Origin: CADCTP01 sp963849885 | GTDB lineage: Bacteria > Actinomycetota > Actinomycetes > Mycobacteriales > CADCTP01 | Reading direction: 5' to 3' | Length of the DNA: 64,000 bases | NCBI GenBank assembly: GCA_963849885.1 | Contig: CAWKIV010000017.1 | Location: forward strand, 11,658 to 75,657 | Shown: positions 56,807 to 64,000 of the stretch, piece by piece | Numbering within the stretch: position 1 is the stretch's first letter | How the letters are laid out: each line of letters starts with the position of its first letter | Program-made: the position numbers and the translations under genes | Notes under the pieces: generated by a model | Databases searched by the model: none | The model's input: the letters and a program-made list of their open reading frames with translations, nothing else | What the model was told of the DNA's origin: nothing

Positions 56807-57416
56807 ATGCGGCGGTGGCGCGCGGTGCCGGTGGTGGCGGTGGTCCTGCTGGGAGCGGGCTGCTCCGGGGACGACGACCCGCCGGCGGCCGCGCCGACGT
56901 CGGCGCGCGCCGACCTCCGGGGCGAGCGGCTCGGGCTCGCCCTCGGCCTCGGCGTCGCCGGCCGCGGCGCTGCCCACCGGCTGCGACTCGTTGCTCCCGT
57001 TCACCGACCTGGACCAGGCGCTCGGCCGCCCGCTGTTCGGGCAGACGGTGTTCACCAAGGGGGTGGCCCAGCCGTCGATCGGCCGGACCGGCCGGGTCAC
57101 CTGCGGCTACGGGGTGCCCAACAACGGCCGTGGCGTCCCGCCGGTCGAGGTCGGCGTGTCGACTTACAAGGACGTCGAGTCGGCGACGTCACGGGTGGAG
57201 GCGACGGTCTCCCAGCTGCGCGCCATCGGCGCCAGCCAGCGGGCGGCGACGGTCTCCGGGCTGCCGGCCACCGCGCTGTCCACCGGCAGCTCGTTCACCG
57301 TCCTGCTCGCCCAGGGCAGCCGCACGATCGCGGTCACCGTCCAGCGGTCGCTCGGCAACACCAGCGGCCCGGCGGTCGCGGTGGCCGAGCGGGTGATGGC
57401 CAACCTGGGGCAGTAG
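56807..57416 (+). CDS. DUF3558-like lipoprotein, one frame break
   Basis: The N-terminal signal (MRRWRAVPVVAVVLLGAGC) ends in a lipobox with Cys19 and runs in frame 2 to about 56915. The mature domain is in frame 3: a Ser/Gly/Pro linker, then LPTGCDSLLPFTDLDQAL and a domain ending AVAVAERVMANLGQ. One indel in the linker, a G/C-rich stretch between about 56900 and 56925, separates signal and domain. The domain resembles DUF3558 surface lipoproteins of actinobacteria; function unknown. Confidence 0.75.
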
Positions 57417-57436
57417 GCCCCGGGTCGGTGCGAGGG

Positions 57437-57655
57437 TCAGAGCGAGGCGATCAGCGCGAAGGCCGGGCGCGGCCGGGCGCCGCTGCGGGTCAGCGCGACG
57501 ACCGTGTGCCGGCCGCGCCACCGGAACGCGGTGTACCACGGCGGCCGGGTCTCCTGCAGGCGCTGCTCGACGGCCTCGAACTTCCGGCAGTGCACCAGCC
57601 GGGGCGTGCCGTACCGGTGGCGCCCCACGGTGGGTGGGCGCCGGTGCTTGGCCAT
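57437..57655 (-). CDS. Small basic protein of unknown function (72 aa)
   Basis: Starts at ATG 57655, with AAAGGTGG six bases upstream. The protein is basic (MAKHRRPPTVGRHRYG) with a central VHCRKFEAVEQRLQE and a WYTAFRWRGRHTVVALTR segment that reads like a small beta-structured domain. No family recognised. It lies between the lipoprotein and coaE, on the opposite strand. Confidence 0.65.
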   Translation of the reverse strand: MAKHRRPPTVGRHRYGTPRLVHCRKFEAVEQRLQETRPPWYTAFRWRGRHTVVALTRSGARPRPAFALIASL

Positions 57656-57753
57656 GTGCGACCACCTTTCGCAGGCTGGGGAAGCCGTCGCAGGGCGGCA
57701 GAGTACGGGGCGCCGGGTGCCACCGCGGCGCGGCGCGCCGGAGTTGATCGTTG

Positions 57754-57783
57754 GTATGTCGACTCGTGGTCACGCCGTAGGGT
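57754..57783 (+). promoter_or_regulatory. coaE promoter (leaderless)
   Basis: TTGATC (57754-57759) and TAGGGT (57778-57783) are 18 bases apart. The -10 lies seven bases before GTG 57791, so the transcript should start at the start codon. Confidence 0.6.
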
Positions 57784-57790
57784 CGGCGCC

Positions 57791-58381
57791 GTGCAGATCG
57801 GGCTCACCGGCGGCATCGGCGCCGGCAAGACGGCGGTGGCGCGGCGGTTCGCCGAGCTCGGCGCGCTGGTGGTGGACGCCGACGCGCTGGCCCGCGAGGT
57901 GGTCGCGGCGGGCACGCCGGGGCTGGCCGCGGTGGTGGCCGAGTTCGGGCCGGGGGTGCTGCGGCCGGACGGCGAGCTGGACCGGCCGGCGCTGGGCCGG
58001 CTGGTCTTCGCCGACGAGGACAAGCGCGGCCGGCTCAACGCGATCGTGCACCCGCTGGTCCGCCGGCGGGCGGCCGAGCTGATCGCGGCCGCGCCGGCCG
58101 GCGCCGTGGTCGTGCAGGACGTGCCGCTGCTGGTGGAGACCGGGCAGGCGGACCGGTACGACCTGGTCGTGGTGGTGGAGGCGCCGGCCGGGCTGCGCGC
58201 CGAGCGGCTGGCCCGGGACCGCGGGATGACCGCCGAGGAGGCCCGGTCGCGGATGGCCGCGCAGGCCACCGACGAGCAGCGCCGGGCGGCCGCGGACGTG
58301 GTGCTGGTCAACGACGGCTCGGTCGAGGACCTGCGGGCCGAGGTGGACCGGGTCTGGCGGGAGCGGGTGGCGGTCAGCTGA
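57791..58381 (+). CDS. coaE: Dephospho-CoA kinase
   Basis: A 196-aa kinase. The P-loop GLTGGIGAGKT sits at residues 4-14, DADALAREVV follows, and QDVPLLVETG is the CoaE-specific segment. It phosphorylates the 3'-OH of dephospho-CoA, the last step of CoA synthesis. It lies close after rpsA, as in other actinobacteria. Its end overlaps the convergent small gene by eight bases. Confidence 0.95.
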   Translation: MQIGLTGGIGAGKTAVARRFAELGALVVDADALAREVVAAGTPGLAAVVAEFGPGVLRPDGELDRPALGRLVFADEDKRGRLNAIVHPLVRRRAAELIAAAPAGAVVVQDVPLLVETGQADRYDLVVVVEAPAGLRAERLARDRGMTAEEARSRMAAQATDEQRRAAADVVLVNDGSVEDLRAEVDRVWRERVAVS

Positions 58382-58679
58382 CCCGGGGCCGGACGGCGAG
58401 CACCAGGTGCCCGTCGCCGACCAGCGCGCCGATCTCCAGCTCCGGGTGGGCGGCGGCCTCCGCGGCGGCCAGGGTGGCCAGCTCGGCCCGGACCAGCGGG
58501 TGGTCCGCGTACAGCGAGTAGCTGGCGTCCCCGACCGGGTGCACCGACAGCTGGGCCTTCCGGTTGAGCCGGGCCCAGCGGGCGGCGCGCTCGTCGGCGT
58601 CCGGCGGCGGGCCGGCCGCCGGCGGCACCGGCAGCTCCGGCAGCAGCTCGTCCGGCAGCAGTTCGTCCGGGCCGGTCAC
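58374..58679 (-). CDS. Small protein of unknown function (101 aa)
   Basis: Starts at GTG 58679, overlapping the stop of the kinase gene (GTGA). The N terminus has a DELLPDELLPELP repeat; then comes a charged helix (DADERAARWARLNRKAQL) and a small domain ending ALVGDGHLVLAVRPRVS. No family recognised. Its coupling to the APH-like kinase suggests a related function. Confidence 0.7.
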   Translation of the reverse strand: MTGPDELLPDELLPELPVPPAAGPPPDADERAARWARLNRKAQLSVHPVGDASYSLYADHPLVRAELATLAAAEAAAHPELEIGALVGDGHLVLAVRPRVS

Positions 58680-59497
58680 AGCGCGGAGGCTAGCGCGGCC
58701 CGCTCGGCGGCGAACCAGGCCCGCCGCCGCTCGATCACGTCGCCGACGCCCTCGGCCCACATCCGGGCCCAGCCGCCGCCGCGGTGCTCGGCGTTCCACC
58801 GCATCGCGTGCCAGCTGCGCCGCCAGGACCGGTCGGCCAGGTCGAGCAGCTCGGCCCGGCCGGCCGGCGGCAGCCCGTACGCGTCGAGCAGCAGCCGCAG
58901 CCGGGCCGGCACGTCGACGCCGGCATGCGCGGGCGCCCGGTCGGCCGGGTGCTGCAGCGGCACCCACCACATCGCGGTGGTGAGCAGGTCGAGCACCCGG
59001 CGGGTCGGCCGGGCCAGGTCGAAGTCGACCAGCGCGACCGGGACGCCGGCCCGGAAGACCGTGTTCTGCGGGGTGACGTCGCAGTGCGCGACCAGCTCGG
59101 GGACGCCGACCAGGTCGACCAGGTCGGCCGGCAGCTCGACCGCGGCGTGCCGGCCGAACCAGTCCAGCTCCGGTGGCGGCGGCCAGCCCGCGGAGGCGTC
59201 GTGCAGCCGGCGGACCAGCCGGCCGACGCCGGCGACCACCGCGTCCGTGCAGGCCCACGGCTCCGGCGGCGCCCCGGGCACGTCGCCCTCGACGAAGTCG
59301 AGGACGTCCCGGCCGCGGTCGTCCACGCCGAGGAAGCGGGGCGCGCCGTCGAAGCCGACCGCCTCCAGATGCCGGAGGTAGGCCGCCACGAACGGGGACT
59401 GCTCCTGCCGGGGCCGCCGCACCGTCGCGCCGACCCGGACGACGCCCACGGTGACGTCCCCGGCCGGCAGCGGCACCTCCCGGTCGCCGTCGGCCAC
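58676..59497 (-). CDS. APH-family phosphotransferase (aminoglycoside/choline kinase-like)
   Basis: A 273-aa kinase-fold protein. The Brenner motif is AHCDVTPQN and the metal motif VDFDLARP; an N-terminal beta-rich lobe has RFLGVDDRGRDVLDFVEG. GTG 59497 has GGAGGG six bases upstream. Members phosphorylate small molecules such as aminoglycosides, choline or homoserine; the substrate here cannot be named. Confidence 0.87.
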   Translation of the reverse strand: MADGDREVPLPAGDVTVGVVRVGATVRRPRQEQSPFVAAYLRHLEAVGFDGAPRFLGVDDRGRDVLDFVEGDVPGAPPEPWACTDAVVAGVGRLVRRLHDASAGWPPPPELDWFGRHAAVELPADLVDLVGVPELVAHCDVTPQNTVFRAGVPVALVDFDLARPTRRVLDLLTTAMWWVPLQHPADRAPAHAGVDVPARLRLLLDAYGLPPAGRAELLDLADRSWRRSWHAMRWNAEHRGGGWARMWAEGVGDVIERRRAWFAAERAALASAL

Positions 59498-59525
59498 TGG
59501 CAGCCCTCCGCTCTCGTGCGCGGGG

Positions 59526-61492
59526 TCATGATGCCAGCGGCGGCGTCCCGGCCTCGGCGTCCGGGCCGGCTCCCGCGGCCGGCTCCTGCAGCGGCTCCTG
59601 CGCCGGCTCCGGCGCCGGCTCCCGCGCCGGCTCCCGCGCCGGCCGGGCGGGGGCGCCGGCCGGCGCAGCGGGCGATGACGCCGCGGTCGTGCCAGTTCCA
59701 CACCGGCGCCAGCCCCTGCTCCTCGCTGAGCACCCGCACCAGGGTGATGATCTGCCGGCGGGGCAGCCCGGCGTCGTCCAGCGTCCTCAGCAGCTCCTCC
59801 GCGCCCGGCCGGGGCCGAGCGTCCCGGCGGCGGGTCGATCACGTCCCGGGGGAAGGCCTTGATCAGGTCGGTGGCCGCCCGGATGCCGAGCTGGCGCAGC
59901 ACGGTGCGGGTCTGGGTGCCGGCCCGGTTGCCGGGACCGGCGGACCGGCCGGTCAGCGCCGCCGGCGGTGCGGCCGCGCTGTCGGGGTCGGGGTGGCGGT
60001 TGAGCCGGCGGGCCCGCCGCTGCTCGCGGATGCTGCGCTCGACCCGGTCCAGGTGCAGGAACAGGAACGACTGGTCGACCCAGTCGACCAGGCGGGCCAC
60101 CGGCACCCGGGTGTGCAGGATGACGTCGACGAAGTTCGCGGTCGACAGGTTCTGCATGTCGTCGATGTTCTCCTCGACCAGCCGCGACTCGTACCAGATG
60201 TTGAGCCCGTCGAGCTGGTTCAGCGGGTAGTCCGAGTCGAGCGAGCGGGCGGACATCCGCAGCGGCACGGCGGCCGCGCGGACCACCACCTGGGTGGCGA
60301 CGAGCGGGAAGAAGCCGATCATGAACGCGACCGCGCACTCCCAGCGTCGGGCGTCCGGGTTGCCGGCCAGCCAGATCTCCAGCACCTGGTAGAGCGCGGC
60401 CATGCTGATCAGCACGACGCTGATCCGCAGCAGCGCGCTGGTGTACGCGCTGGAGCGCAGGTCACTGGCGAAGAACCGGCGGACCAGGGTCTGCACGATG
60501 AAGACGTACGCGCCGAGGAAGGCGTACTTGAGCACGTCCCACACGTCCTGCGGGTCCCGCAGGAACTGGTCGTCCCAGAGCACCGCGGTCCAGCAGACCG
60601 CGAGCACGGCGGCGGTCAGGAACACCGGGAACAGCGTGTCCAGGCTGACCCGGAAGTCGGCGCTGCGGGCCGACTCGGCGACCGAGCGCCCGTAGTAGGC
60701 GTTGAACTTCTGCCGGTAGATGTTCGTCTCCTGCTGCTGCGTCCGGCCCCCGGCCTCGACCCACTCCGGGTAGAACTGGGACGACCGCGGCGGCCGGGGG
60801 AGGTATTGCGGCTGGTCCCAGCCGAGCCGGTGCAGGTTGAGGACGTATTCGGCCCACAGCGCACCGGCCCGCTGCCCGAGGAAGCGGACGTAGAGCCAGC
60901 AGGGCAGGAAGGCCAGCGACCACACCGCGAAGACCTTGAGGGCCAGCGCGGAGAGCGGCGCCTGCGGCGGCGTGTCGTCGAGCAGCCAGTGCAGCACCCA
61001 GACCGTCGTCAGCGCGGCGCCGATCATGAGGTTCATCAGGGCCGCCGCGCCCTGGCGGACCAGCCAGGTCCGCCGCCGGTCCAGCCAGCCCCGCGGCTGG
61101 GCGGTGAGGTGCCGGCCGAGCCAGGTCCGCGGCGGCCCGGTGCCGGCCGGCCCGGCGCCGGAGACCGCGGAGGGTTCGTCGAGCTCCCGGTCCGCCCCGC
61201 CCAGCAGCGCCCACAGCGCCTCCCGCTCGTGGGCCAGCGGCCCGGTGAGCTGCTCGCCGATCACCCGGCCCAGGTCGTCCGCGCCGGCGTCGGGCAGCGC
61301 CGCCCGGACCCGCTCGTCCGCGAAGACGGCGCTGACCTCCTCGTCGATGGCCCGGCCGAGGTCCGGGTCGTACGTGCCGAGCAGGAGCCCGGCGTCCGGA
61401 CCCGCGGCCGGATCCGATCCCTCGCCGAACTGCTGCTCCGCGAGCAGCTGGCCGAGCAGGAGAGCCCGCCGCTCGCAACCGTCCCGGCCCAT
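59526..61492 (-). CDS. Six-TM membrane protein of unknown function, frame breaks near the C terminus
   Basis: Starts at ATG 61492 with GGAGG seven bases upstream. The N-terminal ~180 residues are acidic and soluble. Six hydrophobic helices lie between about residues 180 and 430 (for example LMNLMIGAALTTVWVLHWLL, VLKYAFLGAYVFIVQTLV). A soluble domain follows with LDGLNIWYESRLVEENIDDM. After IKAFPRDVIDPP the main frame loses sense near 59810. A second frame reads EELLRTLDDAGLPRRQIITLVRVL and APVWNWHDRGVIA. A third reads repeated EPAR/EPAPEP units and stops at 59526. Two small indels (near 59810 and 59660) restore one protein. I do not recognise the family. Confidence 0.68.
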
Positions 61493-61604
61493 GCCGGCAC
61501 CTCCCCCGATTCGCGGTGTCCTTGCCAGGAGGACACCGCAGGGGGCAGCGGAGATACACGATCCGGACGTCCAGGCGAACCGTGCCCAAGGCGAGCCGCT
61601 CCGC

Positions 61605-61701
61605 GGGCGAGCCGACGGCGAGCCGCTCCCAGGCCGAACCGAGGGCGAGCCGCTCCCCGGGCGAACCGAGGGCGAGCCGCTCCCCGGCCGAACCGTACGC
61701 A
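61605..61701. repeat. 27-bp tandem repeats, copy 2 (downstream of the tRNA operon)
   Basis: Three exact-length units (61605-61631, 61632-61658, 61659-61685) of the form GGGCGAACCGAGGGCGAGCC..., preceded by a degenerate unit and followed by a partial one that ends GTACGCACCGTGGG. Same unit length and same trailing sequence as at 22279-22369. Confidence 0.8.
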
Positions 61702-61709
61702 CCGTGGGT

Positions 61710-61730
61710 CCGCGGGGCTCGGCCCCGCGG
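61710..61730. repeat. 9-bp hairpin with TCG loop, copy 2
   Basis: The stem CCGCGGGGC/GCCCCGCGG encloses the loop TCG. Compared with 22386-22406, the fourth pair is changed from G-C to C-G and pairing is kept. CAGACA follows both hairpins. Confidence 0.7.
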
Positions 61731-61746
61731 CAGACAAAAGGATCGA

Positions 61747-61775
61747 CCCCCGCTCGCGCTTTCCGCGAGCAGGGG
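61747..61775 (-). terminator. Terminator of the tRNA Gly-Cys-Val operon
   Basis: A stem of seven plus four base pairs (GCTCGCG/CGCGAGC and CCCC/GGGG around a C-A mismatch), flanked by a further GATCG/CGATC pairing. It starts 15 bases after the 3' end of tRNA-Val, and a CTTTTG tract follows on the minus strand. Confidence 0.75.
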
Positions 61776-61789
61776 CCGCCGACGATCCG

Positions 61790-61861
61790 TGGGCGCTACT
61801 GGGATTGAACCAGTGACCTCTTCCGTGTCAGGGAAGCGCTCTCCCACTGAGCTAAGCGCCC
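61790..61861 (-). tRNA. tRNA-Val (GAC)
   Basis: A 72-nt cloverleaf: acceptor GGGCGCT/AGCGCCC with discriminator A, and anticodon loop CTGACAC (anticodon GAC). CCA is not encoded. It is the third tRNA of the minus-strand cluster, one base after tRNA-Cys. Confidence 0.95.
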
Positions 61862-61862
61862 G

Positions 61863-61934
61863 AGGCGGAGGCGGGAATCGAACCCGCGTACAGGGCTTTG
61901 CAGGCCCTTGCCTAAACCACTCGGCCACTCCGCC
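61863..61934 (-). tRNA. tRNA-Cys (GCA)
   Basis: A 72-nt cloverleaf: acceptor GGCGGAG/CTCCGCC, discriminator T, and anticodon loop CTGCAAA (anticodon GCA). CCA is not encoded. Second of three tRNAs. Confidence 0.95.
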
Positions 61935-61983
61935 GGACCATCCCGGGGGAACCGGGCCGACAGGACGCCCGAGGGCGTCTCCG

Positions 61984-62056
61984 AGCGGACGACGGGATTC
62001 GAACCCGCGACCCTCACCTTGGCAAGGTGATGCTCTACCAACTGAGCCACGTCCGC
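61984..62056 (-). tRNA. tRNA-Gly (GCC)
   Basis: A 73-nt cloverleaf: acceptor GCGGACG/CGTCCGC, discriminator T, and anticodon loop TTGCCAA (anticodon GCC). First gene of the operon, transcribed towards tRNA-Cys and tRNA-Val. Confidence 0.95.
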
Positions 62057-62142
62057 AGCGCGCTTGCGACTGTATCCGATCGCCGAGCGCGCTCTCAAAC
62101 GGGTCTCCCGCGCCGGCGCGGCGGGCGGGGCAGGATGGCGGG

Positions 62143-63165
62143 ATGAGACCGTGGACGTCCGACCTCGCCGGCCGCTTCGAGCACGTGACGCTCTCCTCGG
62201 CGGCGCTGGCCGGCAACCCGCTCGGGGACTCCGCCGAGCGGCCGCTGTGGGTGTATCTGCCGCCGGCGTACGACGCGGACCCGACCGCCCGCTTCCCGGT
62301 GATCTACCTGATCCAGGGCTACACCGGCACGCTGGGGATGTGGGGCAACCGCAGCCCGTTCCGGCCGACGGTGCTGGAGCTGGTCGACGACCTCTTCGCC
62401 CGCACGGACGCGCCGCCGGCGCTGGTGGTCGGGGTGGACGCGTGGACCGCGTACGGGGGCAGCCAGTTCGTGGACTCGCCGGGCACCGGCCGCTACCACA
62501 CGTACCTCTGCGACGAGGTGGTCCCGTTCGTCGACGGCCGCTGGCGGACGATCGCGGACCGGGAGAGCCGGGCGATCACCGGCAAGTCCAGCGGCGGCTT
62601 CGGCGCGATGATCACGCCGATGCTGCGGCCGGACCTGTTCGGCGCGTTCGCCAGCCACGCCGGGGACACCCTGTACGAGCTGTGCTACATCAAGGACTTC
62701 GGGGAGGCGGCGCGACTGCTGCGGGACTCCTACGACGGGTCGTACGACGCCTTCTGGCGGGACTTCCGGTCCCGGGTGGCGTTCACCAAGCCGGGGGACG
62801 GGGTGCTGGTGAGCGTGTACGGGGTGGCGGCGTGCTTCTCCGCGGACCCGGACGGGACGGTGCGGCTGCCGTTCGAGGTGGCGACCGGGCGGCTGGTGGA
62901 GCCGGTGTGGCAGCGTTGGCTGGACTGGGACCCGGTGCGGATGGTGCCGCGGCACGCGGAGGCGCTGCGGTCGCTGCGGGCGGTGTGGGTGGACGCCGGC
63001 CGCCGCGACGAGTATTTCCTCGACCTCGGCGCGCAGGCCTTCGTGGCGGAGCTGGCGAAGGTGGGGGTGGCGCCGGAGTTCGAGCTGTTCGACGCGACGC
63101 ACGCGGCGATCGAGTACCGCTACCCGCTGGCGCTGCGCTTCCTCAGCGAGCGGCTGGCTCGCTAG
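62143..63165 (+). CDS. Esterase D/mycolyltransferase-like alpha/beta hydrolase
   Basis: A 340-aa cytoplasmic esterase (Esterase/PF00756-like). LWVYLPPAYDADPTARFPVIYLIQGYTG is the typical N-terminal segment; the nucleophile elbow is TGKSSGGFG; a C-terminal DATHAAIEYRYP supplies the His. No signal peptide, which speaks against a true mycolyltransferase. The ATG at 62143 is used; the open frame upstream crosses the tRNA genes and is not coding. It overlaps the convergent CapA-like gene by 23 bases. Confidence 0.86.
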   Translation: MRPWTSDLAGRFEHVTLSSAALAGNPLGDSAERPLWVYLPPAYDADPTARFPVIYLIQGYTGTLGMWGNRSPFRPTVLELVDDLFARTDAPPALVVGVDAWTAYGGSQFVDSPGTGRYHTYLCDEVVPFVDGRWRTIADRESRAITGKSSGGFGAMITPMLRPDLFGAFASHAGDTLYELCYIKDFGEAARLLRDSYDGSYDAFWRDFRSRVAFTKPGDGVLVSVYGVAACFSADPDGTVRLPFEVATGRLVEPVWQRWLDWDPVRMVPRHAEALRSLRAVWVDAGRRDEYFLDLGAQAFVAELAKVGVAPEFELFDATHAAIEYRYPLALRFLSERLAR

Positions 63166-64000
63166 CCAGCCCGGTGCAGCCGCGCAGGTCGGCCCACTTG
63201 CGCTGGATGCGGGCGGCGGTGTCACCGGTGGCCGGGACCGGGACGCCGCGCTCGTCGATGCGGGCCGGATCCAGCGCCGCGGCCACCACCCGGCGGCCGC
63301 GGAAGGTGAGCCGCAGCACGCCGGTGTCGTTGGAGTAGGCGCCGTCGCGCCACCACAGGTAGTTGCCCAGCCCGTAGGCGACGTAGGCGCCGTCCCGCCA
63401 GCCGCCGCCGAGCAGCAGGTGGGCGTGGGTGCCGACGACCGCGTCGGCACCGGCCTCGGCCAGCCGGGCGGCGACCGTGCGCTGCTCGGCGCTGGGGCAG
63501 CCCTGGCCCTCGATGCCCCAGTGCAGGTAGACGACCACGATCTCGGCCCGCTTGCGGGCGTCCCGGACGGCGGCGACGAGCCGGTCGGAGTACGCGGAGG
63601 CGATGCCGGGCTCGCCGGGGGCGGCGGTCCAGGCGGACAGCGTGCGGTCGCGGATCTGGCTGGCGGCGAGCAGCGCGACCCGGTGGCCGCGGACGGTGAC
63701 GAGGTGCGGCGCGTACGCGCGGGTGGCGTCGCGGCCGATGCCGATGGTGGGGAAGCGGCTGGCGGCGACGGCGGCGAAGGTGTCCTCGAGGCCGGCCGGC
63801 CCGAAGTCGACACCGTGGTTGTTGGCCATGCTGGCCACGTCCACGCCGGCCGCCTTCAGCGCGGTGAACGCGGTGGCCGGCGCCCGGAAGGTGAACTGCT
63901 TGGGCTCCGCGGTGCCGCCCTCGGTGATCGCGGTCTCCAGGTTGACCATGGTCAGGTCGGCCCGGGCCAGCGCGCGGGCGGCCTCGCCGAAGGCGGTGGC
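63143..64000 (-). CDS. CapA/PgsA-like metallophosphatase-fold protein, 5' end outside the window
   Basis: The frame continues beyond the right edge, so the start is missing. Visible motifs are MVNLETAIT, SMANNHGVDFGPAGLEDT, VVYLHWGIEGQGCP and VVGTHAHLLLGGG, the signature set of the CapA (poly-gamma-glutamate synthesis-related) family. No evidence of poly-glutamate synthesis genes is seen here; many actinobacterial members have unknown roles. The end overlaps the esterase by 23 bases. Confidence 0.88.
   Translation of the reverse strand, partial: ATAFGEAARALARADLTMVNLETAITEGGTAEPKQFTFRAPATAFTALKAAGVDVASMANNHGVDFGPAGLEDTFAAVAASRFPTIGIGRDATRAYAPHLVTVRGHRVALLAASQIRDRTLSAWTAAPGEPGIASAYSDRLVAAVRDARKRAEIVVVYLHWGIEGQGCPSAEQRTVAARLAEAGADAVVGTHAHLLLGGGWRDGAYVAYGLGNYLWWRDGAYSNDTGVLRLTFRGRRVVAAALDPARIDERGVPVPATGDTAARIQRKWADLRGCTGLASEPAAR

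Noticed and set aside
61605..61701. Coding repeat protein (9-residue repeats)
   Set aside because: The related copy at 22279 has a 26-bp unit that breaks the frame, and both copies lie next to tRNAs.
61516..62142. Extension of the esterase through the tRNA operon and repeats
   Set aside because: The stretch is tRNA genes and 27-bp repeats. ATG 62143 gives a complete esterase.

Overview
The window is about 75% G+C (estimated by eye), uses many GTG starts, and packs genes into stop/start overlaps, which points to a high-GC actinobacterium. It carries AftD-type arabinosyltransferases, a pair of DUF3068 envelope proteins, PdtaR (an ANTAR response regulator) and the set polA - rpsA - coaE. This suggests a member of the mycolic-acid/arabinogalactan side of Actinomycetia or a relative (Pseudonocardiales, Micromonosporales, Frankiales-like). 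I cannot fix the genus from sequence alone.

Bases 1-22236 are the right-hand part of a biosynthetic gene cluster, all on the plus strand. It opens with the end of a modular type I PKS (KR-ACP; the KR looks dead). Next comes a terminal KS-AT-ACP-TE module and a P450, then a methoxymalonyl-ACP cassette (FkbG, K, J, I-like; FkbH is not in the window). After a 289-bp gap a second block begins: an ACP, two ketosynthases with complete Cys-His-His triads, and a ketosynthase-like protein without the Cys. An alpha/beta hydrolase, a double-hotdog protein and three consecutive DsrE/F/H (TusBCD)-like small proteins follow. The block ends with a second Cys-less ketosynthase-like protein, another ACP, a FabG-type reductase, an acyl-CoA/ACP ligase and an FAD monooxygenase. 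A strong hairpin closes the cluster. I infer a hybrid product: a fatty or polyene-like chain made by a discrete reducing system plus a modular PKS part with a methoxymalonyl unit. The DsrEFH-like trio inside a PKS cluster is the most unusual item here.

Bases 22237-28381 hold a repeat/hairpin element, a short tRNA-Leu(CAA), pdtaR, and a complete branched-chain amino-acid-type ABC transporter (livJHMGF). Bases 28395-33770 hold a GH9 glycosidase without a signal peptide, a GNAT acetyltransferase and polA.

Bases 33910-54897 form a cell-envelope glycan region. It has a flippase, two AftD-like membrane arabinosyltransferases, another large polytopic protein, a GT2 and two GT4 glycosyltransferases, methyltransferases, an acyltransferase, two DUF3068 proteins and a 56-aa membrane protein. 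Several neighbours match, as I remember them, the mycobacterial Rv0224c-Rv0228 and Rv0236 loci, but here they lie between polA and rpsA.

Bases 55138-64000 hold rpsA with a strong terminator, a DUF3558-like lipoprotein, coaE, an APH-like kinase and an unknown six-TM protein. A tRNA Gly-Cys-Val operon follows, downstream of which lies a second copy of the repeat/hairpin element. The window ends with an esterase and a truncated CapA-like gene.

Reading frames break about seven times (near 1370, 37024, 38845, 50790, 56915, 59810 and 59660), always in G/C-only tracts inside otherwise well-preserved proteins. I regard most of these as probable consensus errors, not decayed genes.
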